Counted from the first letter of the stretch, positions 8,512 to 18,422 are shown. The stretch: 64,000 bases of DNA from JAZDFC01 sp043808235 (GCA_043808235.1 JAZDFC010000110.1:66764-130763); one strand, 5' to 3'. Program-made: numbers and translations. Notes: generated by a model from the sequence alone, not told the origin.

Positions 8512-11391
8512 ATGAAGAATTATTTTTTTTATCTGTTCCTTCTTATTTTTAGCACTATTAATGCACAAACATTTTTTACCAAAACTTTCCATGAGTATAA
8601 CATCGGTTCAGTTTTATGTGGAGTAAAAGTTTTTCAACTTAATGATGGCGGTTATATTTTAACGGGCATCTCTATGAATAACCAGATAGTAATCTTAAAA
8701 GCTGATTCCCTCGGAAACAAAATATGGAGTAGAGATTTTAAATCGAGATTTTGGGACGATCAGAATTCACTCCCTGTAGTTATTACCCCAGAGGGTGAGA
8801 CGATAATATTCTATATTAAACGTGTATTACTTGAACCGACTGAGAGACACCTCACAAAACTAAATATTCATGGAGAAACTGTTTGGGATTTACTTGTTGA
8901 CGACAATGAAAGTCAAGTTGCAAGTGACGCAGTACTATCCAACAACGGAGATATTTTTATTGTTTCAACTTTCATGATCAATAATAATTATATACCTAAA
9001 CTGCTCAAATTTGACGGGAATGGAAATCTAATATTTTCCAAAGTTTTTAATTTTTCTTTATTCAATGCGAATTTATGTAGGTTGTTATGGAGTCCAAGAA
9101 ATCAGCTTCTTTTAGCTGGCGAATCAACGATAGTAGTTCTCAATGACACAGGAGAGGAACAATGGAGTAAAAGTCTTGAAGGCATAATTAAAACTGTTAG
9201 CCTCGAGGAAGATAATTATATTATTTGCCTACCCTCGGAAACAAAAAGTATAATATCAAAATTTGATTATATGGGAGAAATTGTTTGGGAAAAGAGCCTC
9301 AACGGTAAAGTTAAAAATATCAATTACACACCAGGCAAGGGATACATCGCTGCAATACAACGTTACTCTGGAAATTTCCTTTCAAAAATAGATGTAAATT
9401 TTGATATAGAATATGAATGGATGTCATGGGGAAATTTAGCCTACGCAGAGGAGACAAAAGGAATAGGATTTTTAGCTATTGGAATATTACAAAGTAATTT
9501 GTGGATAATAAAAACAAATTTATCTTTAGAGTTTTCAGGTATTGAAATTTTATCGCCGGGGATGTATTCTGCATTAAGTCCACTGACTTTGAATAATGTT
9601 GAATTTCTAACAAACCAGGTAAATAGCATAACAATTGACCTCTCAACTAATAACGGAAAAAGCTGGAATCAGATTGATTCAAATATACCCTCCTCATCAG
9701 GTCATTATACCTGGGGTATTCTACTGACGGAACAGTATGATTCGTGTTTAATCCGTATTAGTGATTTTAGCAATCCAATAGTTACAGGTATTTCGGGCAT
9801 GTTTTCTATAAAGTATCAGATGGATAATAACAATTATATTAGTATTAATAATGTAAAAATGTGGATATCTAATAATGGAATGAGTTCTCACAATCCTTTA
9901 ATGGATAATGGCGGATATTATTGGCCAAGAGAGAATTTCGATAAATTCTCTGCAATTTATACAGACGGGATCGTTTATGGCGCGACTGTAAACAACGAAA
10001 TAAAAGTCGGTGGTGCAACATATAGATACGGATGGCAAGCCGGACCAATTATGAATAATGGCAATGCTGCAGATCCCAATGATATTAAGTATCGAATATA
10101 TAAAATAAGAAAAAATTGGGAGTCGATGCCTGAAGGATATGAAAAGAGTCTTTTTGAATACGACTATAATAATTGGCCTGGTGATCTCGGAGCTCCGTTC
10201 GATGACTTAAACAATGATGGGGTATTCACAAAGGGAATTGATTTACCACGATATTTGGGTGATGAGCAGCTATATATGATTAGTAATGACAAAGATCCAA
10301 GCCGTTCAACCTATTTATATGGTTCATACCCGATTGGATTAGAGTTTCAACAACTACTTTTTGGATTTGATAGAGAAGATGGTTTGGCAGATGTTATCTA
10401 TAAAAAAATCGATATTATAAATAAAAGTGAAAATATAATAAAAGACATGTACATTAGTTACTGGGCCGATGGCGACTTAGGAAATATTAATGATGATCGT
10501 GTTGGATGCGACACTACGTTAAGTCTTGGTTTCAATTACAATGCCGATAACAATGATGAAGGATACTATGGTGAATTCCCACCAGCTGTTGGCCATCTCT
10601 TAATTCAAGGTCCCATTGTTCAGTCAGCCGTCACTGATAGTGCCAGGTTTAATGAAAAATGGCTTAAAGGTTTTAAAAATCTCCCAATGTCAAGTTTTGT
10701 AATTTATGTAGATGAGTTCTCGTCTAATATTTATAATGACCCCAACCTTGGTATTTACCCTGGTACAATACAAATGTATTACAACATGCAAGGATTGACT
10801 GGGCAGGGGAGTCAGTTTAAAGATCCCAATACAAATCAATCAACTAAGTATTGCCTACCAGGAGATCCTATTTCAGGACAAGGATGGTTTGAAGGAGCCG
10901 GCTGGCCTGGAGGCTTCTCACCAGGTGATAGAAGATACCTATTATCTTCCGGCCCATTTACCATGGCTCCCGGTGATACCCAAGAAGTTGTTTATGCGGT
11001 CTTAGCTTCCAAAGGATCGAATAATCTTAACAGTATTTCAACTCTAAAAAAGCTCGCAAAAGAAATAAAGAATTTCTATTACTCCGATTACATTAGTTAT
11101 ATTATTAATGAAAAAATATCAACTCCTTTCTATTTTCAGTTATTTCAGAACTACCCCAATCCATTCAATCCGGTTACAAAAATCAAATATCAAATACCGG
11201 AAAACGGAATGGTTACATTAAAAGTGTACGATATTCTCGGAAGAGAAGTTGCAACACTCGTGGATCAATTCCAGAAGGTTGGAAAGTATGATGTTGAATT
11301 TAATGCTAAAGGATTAGCAAGCGGCGTATATATTTACAAAATAAATGCGAACAGCTTTACTGACAGCAAAAAGTTCGTGTTGATGAAATAG
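8512..11391 (+). CDS. Large secreted protein with T9SS type A (Por) sorting domain
   Basis: A 959-residue protein with an N-terminal signal peptide (FFYLFLLIFSTINAQ). The first third (about 30-330) is built of repeats of the kind found in bacterial beta-propellers (DSLGNKIWSRDF, then NIHGETVWDLL, then GEIVWEKSLNGKV). A middle part of about 500 residues has no family I recognise. The end (about 875-959) is the type IX secretion sorting domain with FQNYPNPFNPVTKIKYQIP and LKVYDILGREVATLV. The protein is therefore probably exported and either attached to the cell surface or released. A GGAG box lies 7 bases before the ATG. It stands alone, followed by two terminators. The substrate or role is unknown. 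Confidence 0.9.
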   Translation: MKNYFFYLFLLIFSTINAQTFFTKTFHEYNIGSVLCGVKVFQLNDGGYILTGISMNNQIVILKADSLGNKIWSRDFKSRFWDDQNSLPVVITPEGETIIFYIKRVLLEPTERHLTKLNIHGETVWDLLVDDNESQVASDAVLSNNGDIFIVSTFMINNNYIPKLLKFDGNGNLIFSKVFNFSLFNANLCRLLWSPRNQLLLAGESTIVVLNDTGEEQWSKSLEGIIKTVSLEEDNYIICLPSETKSIISKFDYMGEIVWEKSLNGKVKNINYTPGKGYIAAIQRYSGNFLSKIDVNFDIEYEWMSWGNLAYAEETKGIGFLAIGILQSNLWIIKTNLSLEFSGIEILSPGMYSALSPLTLNNVEFLTNQVNSITIDLSTNNGKSWNQIDSNIPSSSGHYTWGILLTEQYDSCLIRISDFSNPIVTGISGMFSIKYQMDNNNYISINNVKMWISNNGMSSHNPLMDNGGYYWPRENFDKFSAIYTDGIVYGATVNNEIKVGGATYRYGWQAGPIMNNGNAADPNDIKYRIYKIRKNWESMPEGYEKSLFEYDYNNWPGDLGAPFDDLNNDGVFTKGIDLPRYLGDEQLYMISNDKDPSRSTYLYGSYPIGLEFQQLLFGFDREDGLADVIYKKIDIINKSENIIKDMYISYWADGDLGNINDDRVGCDTTLSLGFNYNADNNDEGYYGEFPPAVGHLLIQGPIVQSAVTDSARFNEKWLKGFKNLPMSSFVIYVDEFSSNIYNDPNLGIYPGTIQMYYNMQGLTGQGSQFKDPNTNQSTKYCLPGDPISGQGWFEGAGWPGGFSPGDRRYLLSSGPFTMAPGDTQEVVYAVLASKGSNNLNSISTLKKLAKEIKNFYYSDYISYIINEKISTPFYFQLFQNYPNPFNPVTKIKYQIPENGMVTLKVYDILGREVATLVDQFQKVGKYDVEFNAKGLASGVYIYKINANSFTDSKKFVLMK

Positions 11392-11411
11392 CGTTTGAAT
11401 TCAAATTTGAA

Positions 11412-11460
11412 AAAAGCCGAACATTTAACCGAAAAGAATAGACAAAAATGTTGGGCTTTT
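11412..11460 (+). terminator. Imperfect hairpin terminator after the T9SS cargo gene
   Basis: AAAAGCC-G-AACATTT (11412 onward) pairs with AAATGTT-G-GGCTTTT (to 11460) across a single G-G mismatch. The right arm ends in TTTT. It lies 20 bases after the stop codon at 11391. The A-rich left edge makes it potentially active in both directions. Confidence 0.6.
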
Positions 11461-11563
11461 GTTCATCGTAATTTATGATGCGTGTCCGGCAGCAGACGGG
11501 ATTTGTTTGGATAGCGATACACTTTAAGCTTGCCGGGTATCGCGGTAAAAGCATGGATTACAC

Positions 11564-11589
11564 AGCCCGGTTATGTAGCCGGGCTTTTT
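11564..11589 (+). terminator. Intrinsic terminator between the convergent genes
   Basis: AGCCCGG (11564-11570) pairs with CCGGGCT (11579-11585) over an eight-base loop and runs into TTTTT on the plus strand. It ends just before the 3' end of the Omp85 gene on the other strand. It serves the plus-strand gene, as the minus strand has no T run. Confidence 0.7.
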
Positions 11590-11594
11590 ATCAT

Positions 11595-13742
11595 TTAAAA
11601 CGCTTCTCCAATCCCCACATGAAATTCGAGAGTATTCCATATTCCACCGGGATCGTCAAGTCGCTGCATAAAACTTCGCGGGTCAAGCGGATCGTAAGCC
11701 TTAAATCCGAAATCGAGACGGAAGGGCGCGAATTCAGAATAATATCTTAAACCGAATCCGAGCGCTACAGCAATACTTTTCCAGGTAAAATTCGTATAAC
11801 TATTCCATACATTTCCATAATCAACGAACAATGCAGTCCCGAACGGACCAAGAATTCTATTCCTTGTTTCAAAGCTGCCTTCCAAAAGGAAGAAACCGCC
11901 AGGCAGAGCATCGCGCAGAAACATTGATTCAATTTCTTCGAGAGTTAAATTTTCCGGCATGGATACTTCGTTAGGCACAAGTTCGCGTGTTCGCCATCCG
12001 CGTATTGAATTTCCGCCGCCGGAGGCGAATCTTTGATTCAAAGAAATATCCGCTTTATTGCCCCGGTAAGCTTGAATGTGCCCTATTCTGAATTTCATTG
12101 CAAACGCATTTGTATTTGACATATAAATGCCGGGATAGTGAACCAGGGTTAATAATGCTTTGTAGTAAAGGGGCGAACTGATTTCATATCCGAAAACTTT
12201 ACTGATGGCGAACGGAAGAGAATTTCCATCTTCAAAGGCAAGACTTATACTTAAACCGCGTGTAGGAAAAATAAGATTATTGATTTTATTTACTCCGATT
12301 TCCACACCAAGAATTGCGGTCGTGGTTCTACTTACAAGAGAATTCGGATCAATTGCGTTTAAGGTATCGAGATATGCATTTAGTGTATCTTCCGGCACAC
12401 CGTTCCTAATTGCGAAATATTTGAAGGATTGAATAAAATATTCTTTTCTGATTAAATACCTTGCATGTTCCCAATTAAGATAATTGCTAAGATAAGTAGC
12501 GTATACATAACGCGGCAATTCATAAACGAATTTAAGTTTCGTACCATAAATGGTAGCGTTATACTCATTCTTTCTCTTTTGAAGCGTGACATAGGATTCA
12601 AGTTTTGTATCTATTGGCTTGCCAAAAAGCATTGGTTGTTCAAGTATTATTCTTGCGTCAGCGTATCCAAAAAGAGTTGTATCCGATATAGAAAAGTGAG
12701 AAAGAAAACCCGCAATATCCTGCGCCGCCGTTGAAGCGCTAACAGTAAACTTACGCGCATCGCCGAGAAAGTTCTTTTTAACGAAACTTAATCCGAGACC
12801 AAGATTGAATGCATTGTCTTCGTCATTCACAAAAATATCCGGTGATAGTTCATGCAGCGATCCTACATCCACACTTACGTTAATCGGAACCCAGCTACCG
12901 GAAGTATCGGACAAACTGCCCGAAACAAGCGCGCTCGTAAATAAGCCTGTCCTGTATAATTTTATTTGAGCCAACTGTAAATTATAATAACTGTAATAAT
13001 CATCGGGATTGATGCCGATTAATTTTTTCACTAAAGCCGGTTCAACAAGATTTTTTCCTAAACCGGTTATGTTAACACGCACATCGTTAACCTTGTACCT
13101 ATTACCAACATCATAATTAACCAACACTTGAACATACTTTGATGAAGTGTCGATGTTTATTACAGGAGTTTTGGAACCGGCAAGCATGTAACCATGATCT
13201 TTTAAGTAGGATTTAGTCCAGTCGATCTGGTTCTTCATAACCGTCTCGCTATACGTTACAGTTGAATCATTCCGATTTTCGCTATAAATATCAAAAAGCA
13301 ATTCATCGGGTATTTTATCTTTAAGTCCCCGCCGGTCGATTATACCATATTTATATGGATTTCCTTCTCGTACATTAAAAATAATTTCAGCTTTGTTATC
13401 TACGGAATCGATTGAATATGTCGCGTTAATAAAAGCCTCGAAGAATCCGTTAGCCCAATAAAATTTCTGAAGCTGCTGGATATCGGCAGACATTAATTGT
13501 AAATCAAAATAAAACGCGGGCTCGCCGAAACTTGTGAATGAATATAAAAATTGAGAAAACCATGAAGGCGTTTCTTTAGAGGCAATGACTAATTTTAATT
13601 CATCCTCTGCGAAAGACTCATTGCCTTGAAAATTGATATCGGAAATTTCGACAAGCGAATCTGTCTGAGCTGAGACAGTCCCGTTATATAATATGGGGAA
13701 AAAAAAGAGTGATATTAAAAGCGAAAGCTTTATAAAATTCAT
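11595..13742 (-). CDS. Omp85-family outer membrane protein (BamA/TamA-like)
   Basis: A 715-residue protein with a signal peptide (SLLISLFFFPILYNGTVSAQ), POTRA-type domains (about 32-310; first one ISDINFQGNESFAEDELKLVI) and a C-terminal 16-strand-type beta-barrel (about 320-715). The barrel has the Omp85 lid motif RFASGGGNSIRGWRTREL. Omp85 proteins insert or assemble proteins, or sometimes lipids, in the outer membrane. The length is shorter than the main BamA (usually five POTRA domains), so this is more likely a TamA-like or accessory member. It lies 16 bases after the L,D-transpeptidase-like gene on the same strand and is probably co-transcribed with it. The two downstream terminators point the other way. 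Confidence 0.87.
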   Translation of the reverse strand: MNFIKLSLLISLFFFPILYNGTVSAQTDSLVEISDINFQGNESFAEDELKLVIASKETPSWFSQFLYSFTSFGEPAFYFDLQLMSADIQQLQKFYWANGFFEAFINATYSIDSVDNKAEIIFNVREGNPYKYGIIDRRGLKDKIPDELLFDIYSENRNDSTVTYSETVMKNQIDWTKSYLKDHGYMLAGSKTPVINIDTSSKYVQVLVNYDVGNRYKVNDVRVNITGLGKNLVEPALVKKLIGINPDDYYSYYNLQLAQIKLYRTGLFTSALVSGSLSDTSGSWVPINVSVDVGSLHELSPDIFVNDEDNAFNLGLGLSFVKKNFLGDARKFTVSASTAAQDIAGFLSHFSISDTTLFGYADARIILEQPMLFGKPIDTKLESYVTLQKRKNEYNATIYGTKLKFVYELPRYVYATYLSNYLNWEHARYLIRKEYFIQSFKYFAIRNGVPEDTLNAYLDTLNAIDPNSLVSRTTTAILGVEIGVNKINNLIFPTRGLSISLAFEDGNSLPFAISKVFGYEISSPLYYKALLTLVHYPGIYMSNTNAFAMKFRIGHIQAYRGNKADISLNQRFASGGGNSIRGWRTRELVPNEVSMPENLTLEEIESMFLRDALPGGFFLLEGSFETRNRILGPFGTALFVDYGNVWNSYTNFTWKSIAVALGFGLRYYSEFAPFRLDFGFKAYDPLDPRSFMQRLDDPGGIWNTLEFHVGIGEAF

Positions 13743-13758
13743 TTAACTTTTTTTTGAA

Positions 13759-14391
13759 TTATCGGTTAATAATTTCCACTTGAGTTCCGATACCGGCAAC
13801 TGAGAATAATTCGTCGATATTTTCGTTACTTACTGCAATTGAACCGTTTGTCCAATTAAATACAAACGGCAAGTTTTTGAAAATAAAATTATACTTTCCG
13901 ATTCCGTGGATGCCGATATCGGCGCCTAAGGGAGTATCATCCGGCGGACACTCGTTATCCGGAGCAGTCATAATCTTCCGGAAATCTTCCTTAGAAATAT
14001 AACCATTTTTTAAAGCTTCGGCGGCATCTCGTTTACTTGGATAATTTATTTTAAAATATTTGTGGTAGCGCGATTTGTTATCTATACCACAGATAAAGTA
14101 TTTGCCGAGCGGTGTAACCAAATCCTCTTTTGACATTTTGTAGGTAGAATTATCCGAACCAAATACAGCTTTGTATGATTTAACGAGAACTGTATCGGAA
14201 TATAAATCCATTTTATAATTGTGTCTGTCAACCACGAGGAATACTTTACCCAGGTTTTTAATCCCTTTCTCATTCATAGCTTCGGCAAGAGTGTCCTCCC
14301 GTAAGTTTAGAATCACTCCGTAAAGTATTACTCCAATAAAAAAAAGTACAATACTGGCGCTAAAGTAAAGAATATTTTTTAACAATCGCAT
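13759..14391 (-). CDS. L,D-transpeptidase (YkuD)-like protein with serine at the catalytic cysteine position
   Basis: A 210-residue protein with one N-terminal membrane anchor (LLKNILYFSASIVLFFIG) and a YkuD-type domain facing the periplasm (about 48-210). The fold markers KVFLVVDRHNYKMDLY, TPLGKYFICG and the active-site histidine in GIHGIG (His162) are present. In the second motif the usual G-C-I/V becomes WTNGSIAVSN, with Ser184 (codon 13840-13842) where the catalytic cysteine is expected. The enzyme may therefore be inactive, or use serine, or act as a binding protein for peptidoglycan. It lies upstream of the Omp85 gene in a likely two-gene operon. Confidence 0.8.
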   Translation of the reverse strand: MRLLKNILYFSASIVLFFIGVILYGVILNLREDTLAEAMNEKGIKNLGKVFLVVDRHNYKMDLYSDTVLVKSYKAVFGSDNSTYKMSKEDLVTPLGKYFICGIDNKSRYHKYFKINYPSKRDAAEALKNGYISKEDFRKIMTAPDNECPPDDTPLGADIGIHGIGKYNFIFKNLPFVFNWTNGSIAVSNENIDELFSVAGIGTQVEIINR

Positions 14392-14592
14392 TCGAAGATT
14401 GAATGAAATTTATTTTTGAATTGGATTATTTTCTCAATCAATTCTCTCTCCAAAAATAATGAGAATTTTCAAAATTACGCTTTCTCTTTTTCAGATGACA
14501 TCAGTACATTCAACCCATTATTTAATATTAACACTCAATTAGAAGAACAAGTAAATATATTGTTCCGATTATATCGAAAATATTTAGTTGTT

Positions 14593-14619
14593 AAAAAACA
14601 CCCCTCGCTAAGAGGGGTG
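14593..14619 (-). terminator. Intrinsic terminator after the malic enzyme gene
   Basis: CACCCCTC (14599-14606) pairs perfectly with GAGGGGTG (14612-14619) around a five-base loop. Read on the minus strand the stem is followed by six T (14593-14598). It lies 31 bases beyond the stop codon at 14650. Confidence 0.85.
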
Positions 14620-14649
14620 ATAATTTCTTTCAATATCAACAGCTAAAAA

Positions 14650-16902
14650 TCATCTTGCGTAATTCGCTTCGACAACTGCAATTGCAGACATATTGATGAT
14701 GTCTTCAACCGTAGCGCCGCGTTGTAAAACGTGAATCGGTTTTTTCATACCCATAAGTACCGGTCCAATAACCGAGGCATCGGTTAATCTTTCGAACAAT
14801 TTATATGCGATATTTCCAGCGCCTAAATTTGGAAAGATCAAAACATTTGCATCGCCTTTAATTCTGCTGAACGGGAATTCGGCTTCTGCAATTGAAGGAA
14901 CCAACGCAGTATCTGCCTGCATTTCACCATCAATAATCAAATCAGGCCTTTTTTGATTAACAATCTCAACGGCTTTGCGTACTTTAATTGAATACGGATT
15001 GCGAACGCTACCGAAATTACTGAATGACAACATTGAAATTTTCGGAATAATATCAAATTGCCGGACAGTATCGGCCGCGCTGATAGCTATTTTTGATAAC
15101 GTTTCGGAATCCGGTTCAAAATTAATTGTTGTATCCGCAAAGAATAATACACGTCTCTTTATAATTACAATATATAAACCCGAAACAAGCCCGATATCTT
15201 CTCTAACACCTATACATTCGAGAGCAGGCAGAATAGTGATTGGATAGTGAGTAGTTAACCCACCGATGAGTGCATCGGCGTCTCCCATCTTTACCATCAT
15301 AGCGCCGAAATAATTTTTATCGGACATAGATTTCAATGCCAAAATCTCGGTTACACCTTTACGCTGCCTCATCCTAAAAAATTCGTCTGCATATTCTTTT
15401 GCTCTTTCGCTTTTAAGTGGATCGATTATTTCGAAATCTTTTTCCTCATAACCTAAATCGGCTATTGAAGCTGTTATTTTTTCATGATTGCCAAGTAAAA
15501 CCGGTTTACCAATATTTTCTGTTACTATCGCGTTTGCAGCACGGATTATTTTTTCTTCCTCACCTTCGGGATATACAATTTTCTTGGGAGACTGCTGTGC
15601 TTTATGATGCATCAACTTGATTATCTGATTTGAAAATCCGAGTCGTTCGCGCAATTCCTCTTCGTAAGCATGCCAATCGCTAATTATTCTACGCGCCACT
15701 CCCGTCTCAATTGCGGCCTTAGCAACTGCCGGCGCAACTTTCCAAAGAACACGAGGATCGAATGGTTTGGGAATAATATAATCCTGCCCAAATGAAAAAT
15801 CTTTTCCTCCGTAAGCGCTAATTACAACTTCGGGAACATTTTCCTTTGCAAGGTTAGCGAGCGCTTTTACTGCGGCCATTTTCATTTCTTCGTTGATAGC
15901 TTTCGCTTTTACATCGAGCGCGCCTCTAAAAATAAACGGGAATCCGAGAACATTATTTACCTGGTTCGGATAATCGCTTCTGCCGGTAGCCATAATAACA
16001 TCTTCGCGCGCTGCTTTTGCGTCAGGGTATGTAATTTCCGGGTCCGGGTTCGCCATAGCAAATACTATTGGATGAGCTGCCATTCCTTTCAACATTTGCT
16101 GCGAGACAACATTCCCTTTTGAGAGACCTATAAAAACATCTGCGCCTTTCATTGCAGCTTCAAGCGAAGGATAAATGTTTTTGATTGCATATGCCATTTT
16201 ATATTTATTTAAATCTGTTCGTTCTTTGTGAATAAGACCCTTCGTATCGAACATAGCAATATTTTCTCTTTTTACACCAGCAAGAAGATAAATATTGCAG
16301 CATGCAATTGCCGCAGCGCCGGCGCCCGAAACCACAATTCTAATTTCGTTCAATTTTTTACCGGCAACTTCGCATGCATTAATCAATGCGGCGCAAGAAA
16401 TAATTGCAGTACCATGCTGGTCATCATGGAACACCGGGATGTTCATTGTTTTCTTAAGCTCTTCCTCTATCTCGAAACACTCCGGAGCTTTGATGTCCTC
16501 GAGATTAATTCCGCCGAAAGTCGGTTCAAGCATTTGAACGCATCTAATAATTTCTTTCGAATCGTGGCTATTGAGCTCGATATCAAATACATCAATATCG
16601 GCAAACCTTTTGAACAGAACTCCTTTACCTTCCATAACCGGTTTACCCGCGGCGGCGCCAATATCACCCAAACCGAGTACCGCAGTGCCGTTCGAAACAA
16701 CTGCCACCAGGTTTCCCTTTGCGGTATATAAATAAACGTCATCTTCATTTTTTTCGATTTCGCGGCAAGGTTCTGCAACCCCGGGTGTATAAGCCAGCGA
16801 TAAATCTCTCGCGGTTAAGCAAGGCTTAGTGGAGGTCACTTCAATTTTACCACGTCTTCCTTCGCTGTGGTATTTGAGTGCATCTTCTTTTCGAATACTC
16901 AT
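14650..16902 (-). CDS. maeB: NADP-dependent malic enzyme with phosphotransacetylase-like C-terminal domain
   Basis: A 750-residue two-domain protein. The malic enzyme part (about 1-420) decarboxylates malate to pyruvate; YTPGVAEPCREIEKN, the GLGDIGAAAGKPVMEGK segment, FHDDQHGT and the dinucleotide site VVSGAGAAAIACCNI are visible. The C-terminal part (about 430-750) resembles phosphate acetyltransferase (KKIVYPEGEEEKIIRAANA). In this family it is thought to be a regulatory acetyl-CoA-binding domain rather than an active enzyme. A GGGGA box precedes the ATG at 16902. The gene stands alone between two terminators. Confidence 0.95.
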   Translation of the reverse strand: MSIRKEDALKYHSEGRRGKIEVTSTKPCLTARDLSLAYTPGVAEPCREIEKNEDDVYLYTAKGNLVAVVSNGTAVLGLGDIGAAAGKPVMEGKGVLFKRFADIDVFDIELNSHDSKEIIRCVQMLEPTFGGINLEDIKAPECFEIEEELKKTMNIPVFHDDQHGTAIISCAALINACEVAGKKLNEIRIVVSGAGAAAIACCNIYLLAGVKRENIAMFDTKGLIHKERTDLNKYKMAYAIKNIYPSLEAAMKGADVFIGLSKGNVVSQQMLKGMAAHPIVFAMANPDPEITYPDAKAAREDVIMATGRSDYPNQVNNVLGFPFIFRGALDVKAKAINEEMKMAAVKALANLAKENVPEVVISAYGGKDFSFGQDYIIPKPFDPRVLWKVAPAVAKAAIETGVARRIISDWHAYEEELRERLGFSNQIIKLMHHKAQQSPKKIVYPEGEEEKIIRAANAIVTENIGKPVLLGNHEKITASIADLGYEEKDFEIIDPLKSERAKEYADEFFRMRQRKGVTEILALKSMSDKNYFGAMMVKMGDADALIGGLTTHYPITILPALECIGVREDIGLVSGLYIVIIKRRVLFFADTTINFEPDSETLSKIAISAADTVRQFDIIPKISMLSFSNFGSVRNPYSIKVRKAVEIVNQKRPDLIIDGEMQADTALVPSIAEAEFPFSRIKGDANVLIFPNLGAGNIAYKLFERLTDASVIGPVLMGMKKPIHVLQRGATVEDIINMSAIAVVEANYAR

Positions 16903-17002
16903 TTTTTAATTTTCCCCATGATTAAAATTTTAAAAGAGTTTCTTAATTAGAAATCAATAATGTTTCTTATTTCATCTGCAAAATAGGAATATTGTTTAAA
17001 AC

Positions 17003-17030
17003 AAAAAACCGCCGATTAAGGCGGTTTTTT
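17003..17030 (-). terminator. Strong terminator after frr
   Basis: AAAAAACCGCC (17003-17013) pairs with GGCGGTTTTTT (17020-17030) over a six-base loop. It has a U-tract in both directions. On the minus strand it ends the rpsB-tsf-pyrH-frr transcript 22 bases after the frr stop and insulates maeB. Confidence 0.85.
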
Positions 17031-17052
17031 AAATTTTCAAATAGAAGTGCGA

Positions 17053-17607
17053 TTATACTTCCATAATTTCTTTTTCTTTATGTTTTATCATCTCATCTAT
17101 CTTAACGATATGTTCATCAGTTACTGTTTGAATTTCAGTTTCGTGAAGTCGTCTTTCGTCTTCAGTAATCTCTTTGTTTTTTTCCTGTTTCTTCAAATGT
17201 TCGTTTGCATCGCGGCGAACATTTCGTATTGCGACTTTAGTTTCTTCGCCGAATTTTTTTACAAGTTTAACAAGTTCTTTTCTTCTCTCCTCGTTCAAGG
17301 TGGGAATAGGAACACGAATATTTGTGCCGTCGCTAATGGGATTCAATCCCAGATCAGCTTTCAGAATCGCTTTATCAATTTCCTGCACCATCGATTTTTC
17401 CCAAGGGGTAATTGACAACGCATGGGCATCAAGAACAGAAACATTTGCCACCTGGTTAAGCGGCATCATCGAACCGTAATATTCAACTTTAATTCCATCA
17501 AGTAAAGATGTTGTCGCTTTCCCGGTTCTCACAGTGGAAATCTCATGGCGAAATGCTTCGATCGATTTATCCATTTTCAATTTAGCATCTTTAACATGAG
17601 TGTTCAT
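17053..17607 (-). CDS. frr: Ribosome recycling factor
   Basis: A 184-residue protein that splits the post-termination ribosome with EF-G. It has the family pattern MDKSIEAFRHEISTVRTGKA at the N-terminus, then PLNQVANVSV, and PIPTLNEERRKELVKLVKKF in the middle. The open frame goes back to 17643, but the start at 17607 (MNTHVKDAKLKMDKS) has a GAGGA box 5 bases upstream and matches the usual length of about 185 residues. It follows pyrH by 32 bases, the standard pyrH-frr order. Confidence 0.96.
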   Translation of the reverse strand: MNTHVKDAKLKMDKSIEAFRHEISTVRTGKATTSLLDGIKVEYYGSMMPLNQVANVSVLDAHALSITPWEKSMVQEIDKAILKADLGLNPISDGTNIRVPIPTLNEERRKELVKLVKKFGEETKVAIRNVRRDANEHLKKQEKNKEITEDERRLHETEIQTVTDEHIVKIDEMIKHKEKEIMEV

Positions 17608-17639
17608 ATTATCCTCGAAGTTAATTTGAAAAAGTTTAT

Positions 17640-18371
17640 TCAAGAAATAAAATTGCCAACCGATGTTCCAATATTTTCACCGGTGACAACTTTGATCAAA
17701 TTGTTTTCAAGATCCATATTAAAAACTATGATGGGAAGATTATTTTCGCGGCATAAGCTGATCGCGGTAAGATCCATCACGCGTAAATTATTTTTTAAAA
17801 CATCCATATAAGAAATCTGATCATACATACGTGCGTCGGGATTCTTTTCCGGATCGGAATCATAAACTCCATCGACTCTTGTTCCTTTCAGAATAGCATC
17901 GGCTTCAGTTTCAACTGCGCGAAGCGAAGCTGCCGTATCGGTACTAAAATAAGGGTGACCGGTTCCAGCTCCAAAAATTACAACTCTTCCCTTTTCGAGA
18001 TGGCGAATAGCTCTGCGCCGGATGTAAGGTTCAGCCATCTCCTCCATTTTTATTGCTGTCATCAATCGTGTAAAAATTCCCTGCTTTTCACACGCATTTT
18101 GTAATGCAAGAGAATTGATTACAGTTGCAAGCATTCCCATCTGGTCACCTGTTACGCGATCGATTCCCTGTTCACCGGCATTCAAGCCGCGATAAATATT
18201 ACCACCGCCGATTACAATTCCGACTTCTGTTCCAAAATCGTGTACTTTTTTAATTTCTTGAGCGTAGAACTCCAATTTTGCAGGATCGATACCATGGCCT
18301 TTGCTGCCCATCAGCGATTCGCCGCTGAGCTTAAGAAGGATTCTTTTGTATTTAATTTTTTTCGTCATCAT
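17640..18371 (-). CDS. pyrH: UMP kinase
   Basis: A 243-residue bacterial-type UMP kinase of the amino acid kinase fold, making UDP from UMP for pyrimidine nucleotide synthesis. RILLKLSGESLMG at the start, GIVIGGGNIYRG, GTGHPYFSTDTAA and KGTRVDGVYDSDPEKNPDA are all diagnostic. The second ATG (18368) could also be the start. It lies between tsf and frr; a hairpin with a U9 run separates it from tsf (18382-18414), so its level may be set by partial read-through. Confidence 0.97.
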   Translation of the reverse strand: MMTKKIKYKRILLKLSGESLMGSKGHGIDPAKLEFYAQEIKKVHDFGTEVGIVIGGGNIYRGLNAGEQGIDRVTGDQMGMLATVINSLALQNACEKQGIFTRLMTAIKMEEMAEPYIRRRAIRHLEKGRVVIFGAGTGHPYFSTDTAASLRAVETEADAILKGTRVDGVYDSDPEKNPDARMYDQISYMDVLKNNLRVMDLTAISLCRENNLPIIVFNMDLENNLIKVVTGENIGTSVGNFIS

Positions 18372-18381
18372 AAGCCAATAT

Positions 18382-18414
18382 AAAAAAAAAGGCCTTATTA
18401 AAAAATAAGACCTT
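18382..18414 (-). terminator. Hairpin with U9 tract between tsf and pyrH
   Basis: AAGG-C-CTTATT (18389-18399) pairs with AATAAG-A-CCTT (18404-18414), one internal mismatch, four-base loop. On the minus strand it runs into nine T (18382-18390), 9 bases after the tsf stop codon. It fits an intrinsic terminator, perhaps a leaky one, since pyrH-frr are normally expressed with rpsB-tsf. The pyrH start follows within 11 bases of the T run. Confidence 0.7.
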
Positions 18415-18422
18415 AAAAAAAA

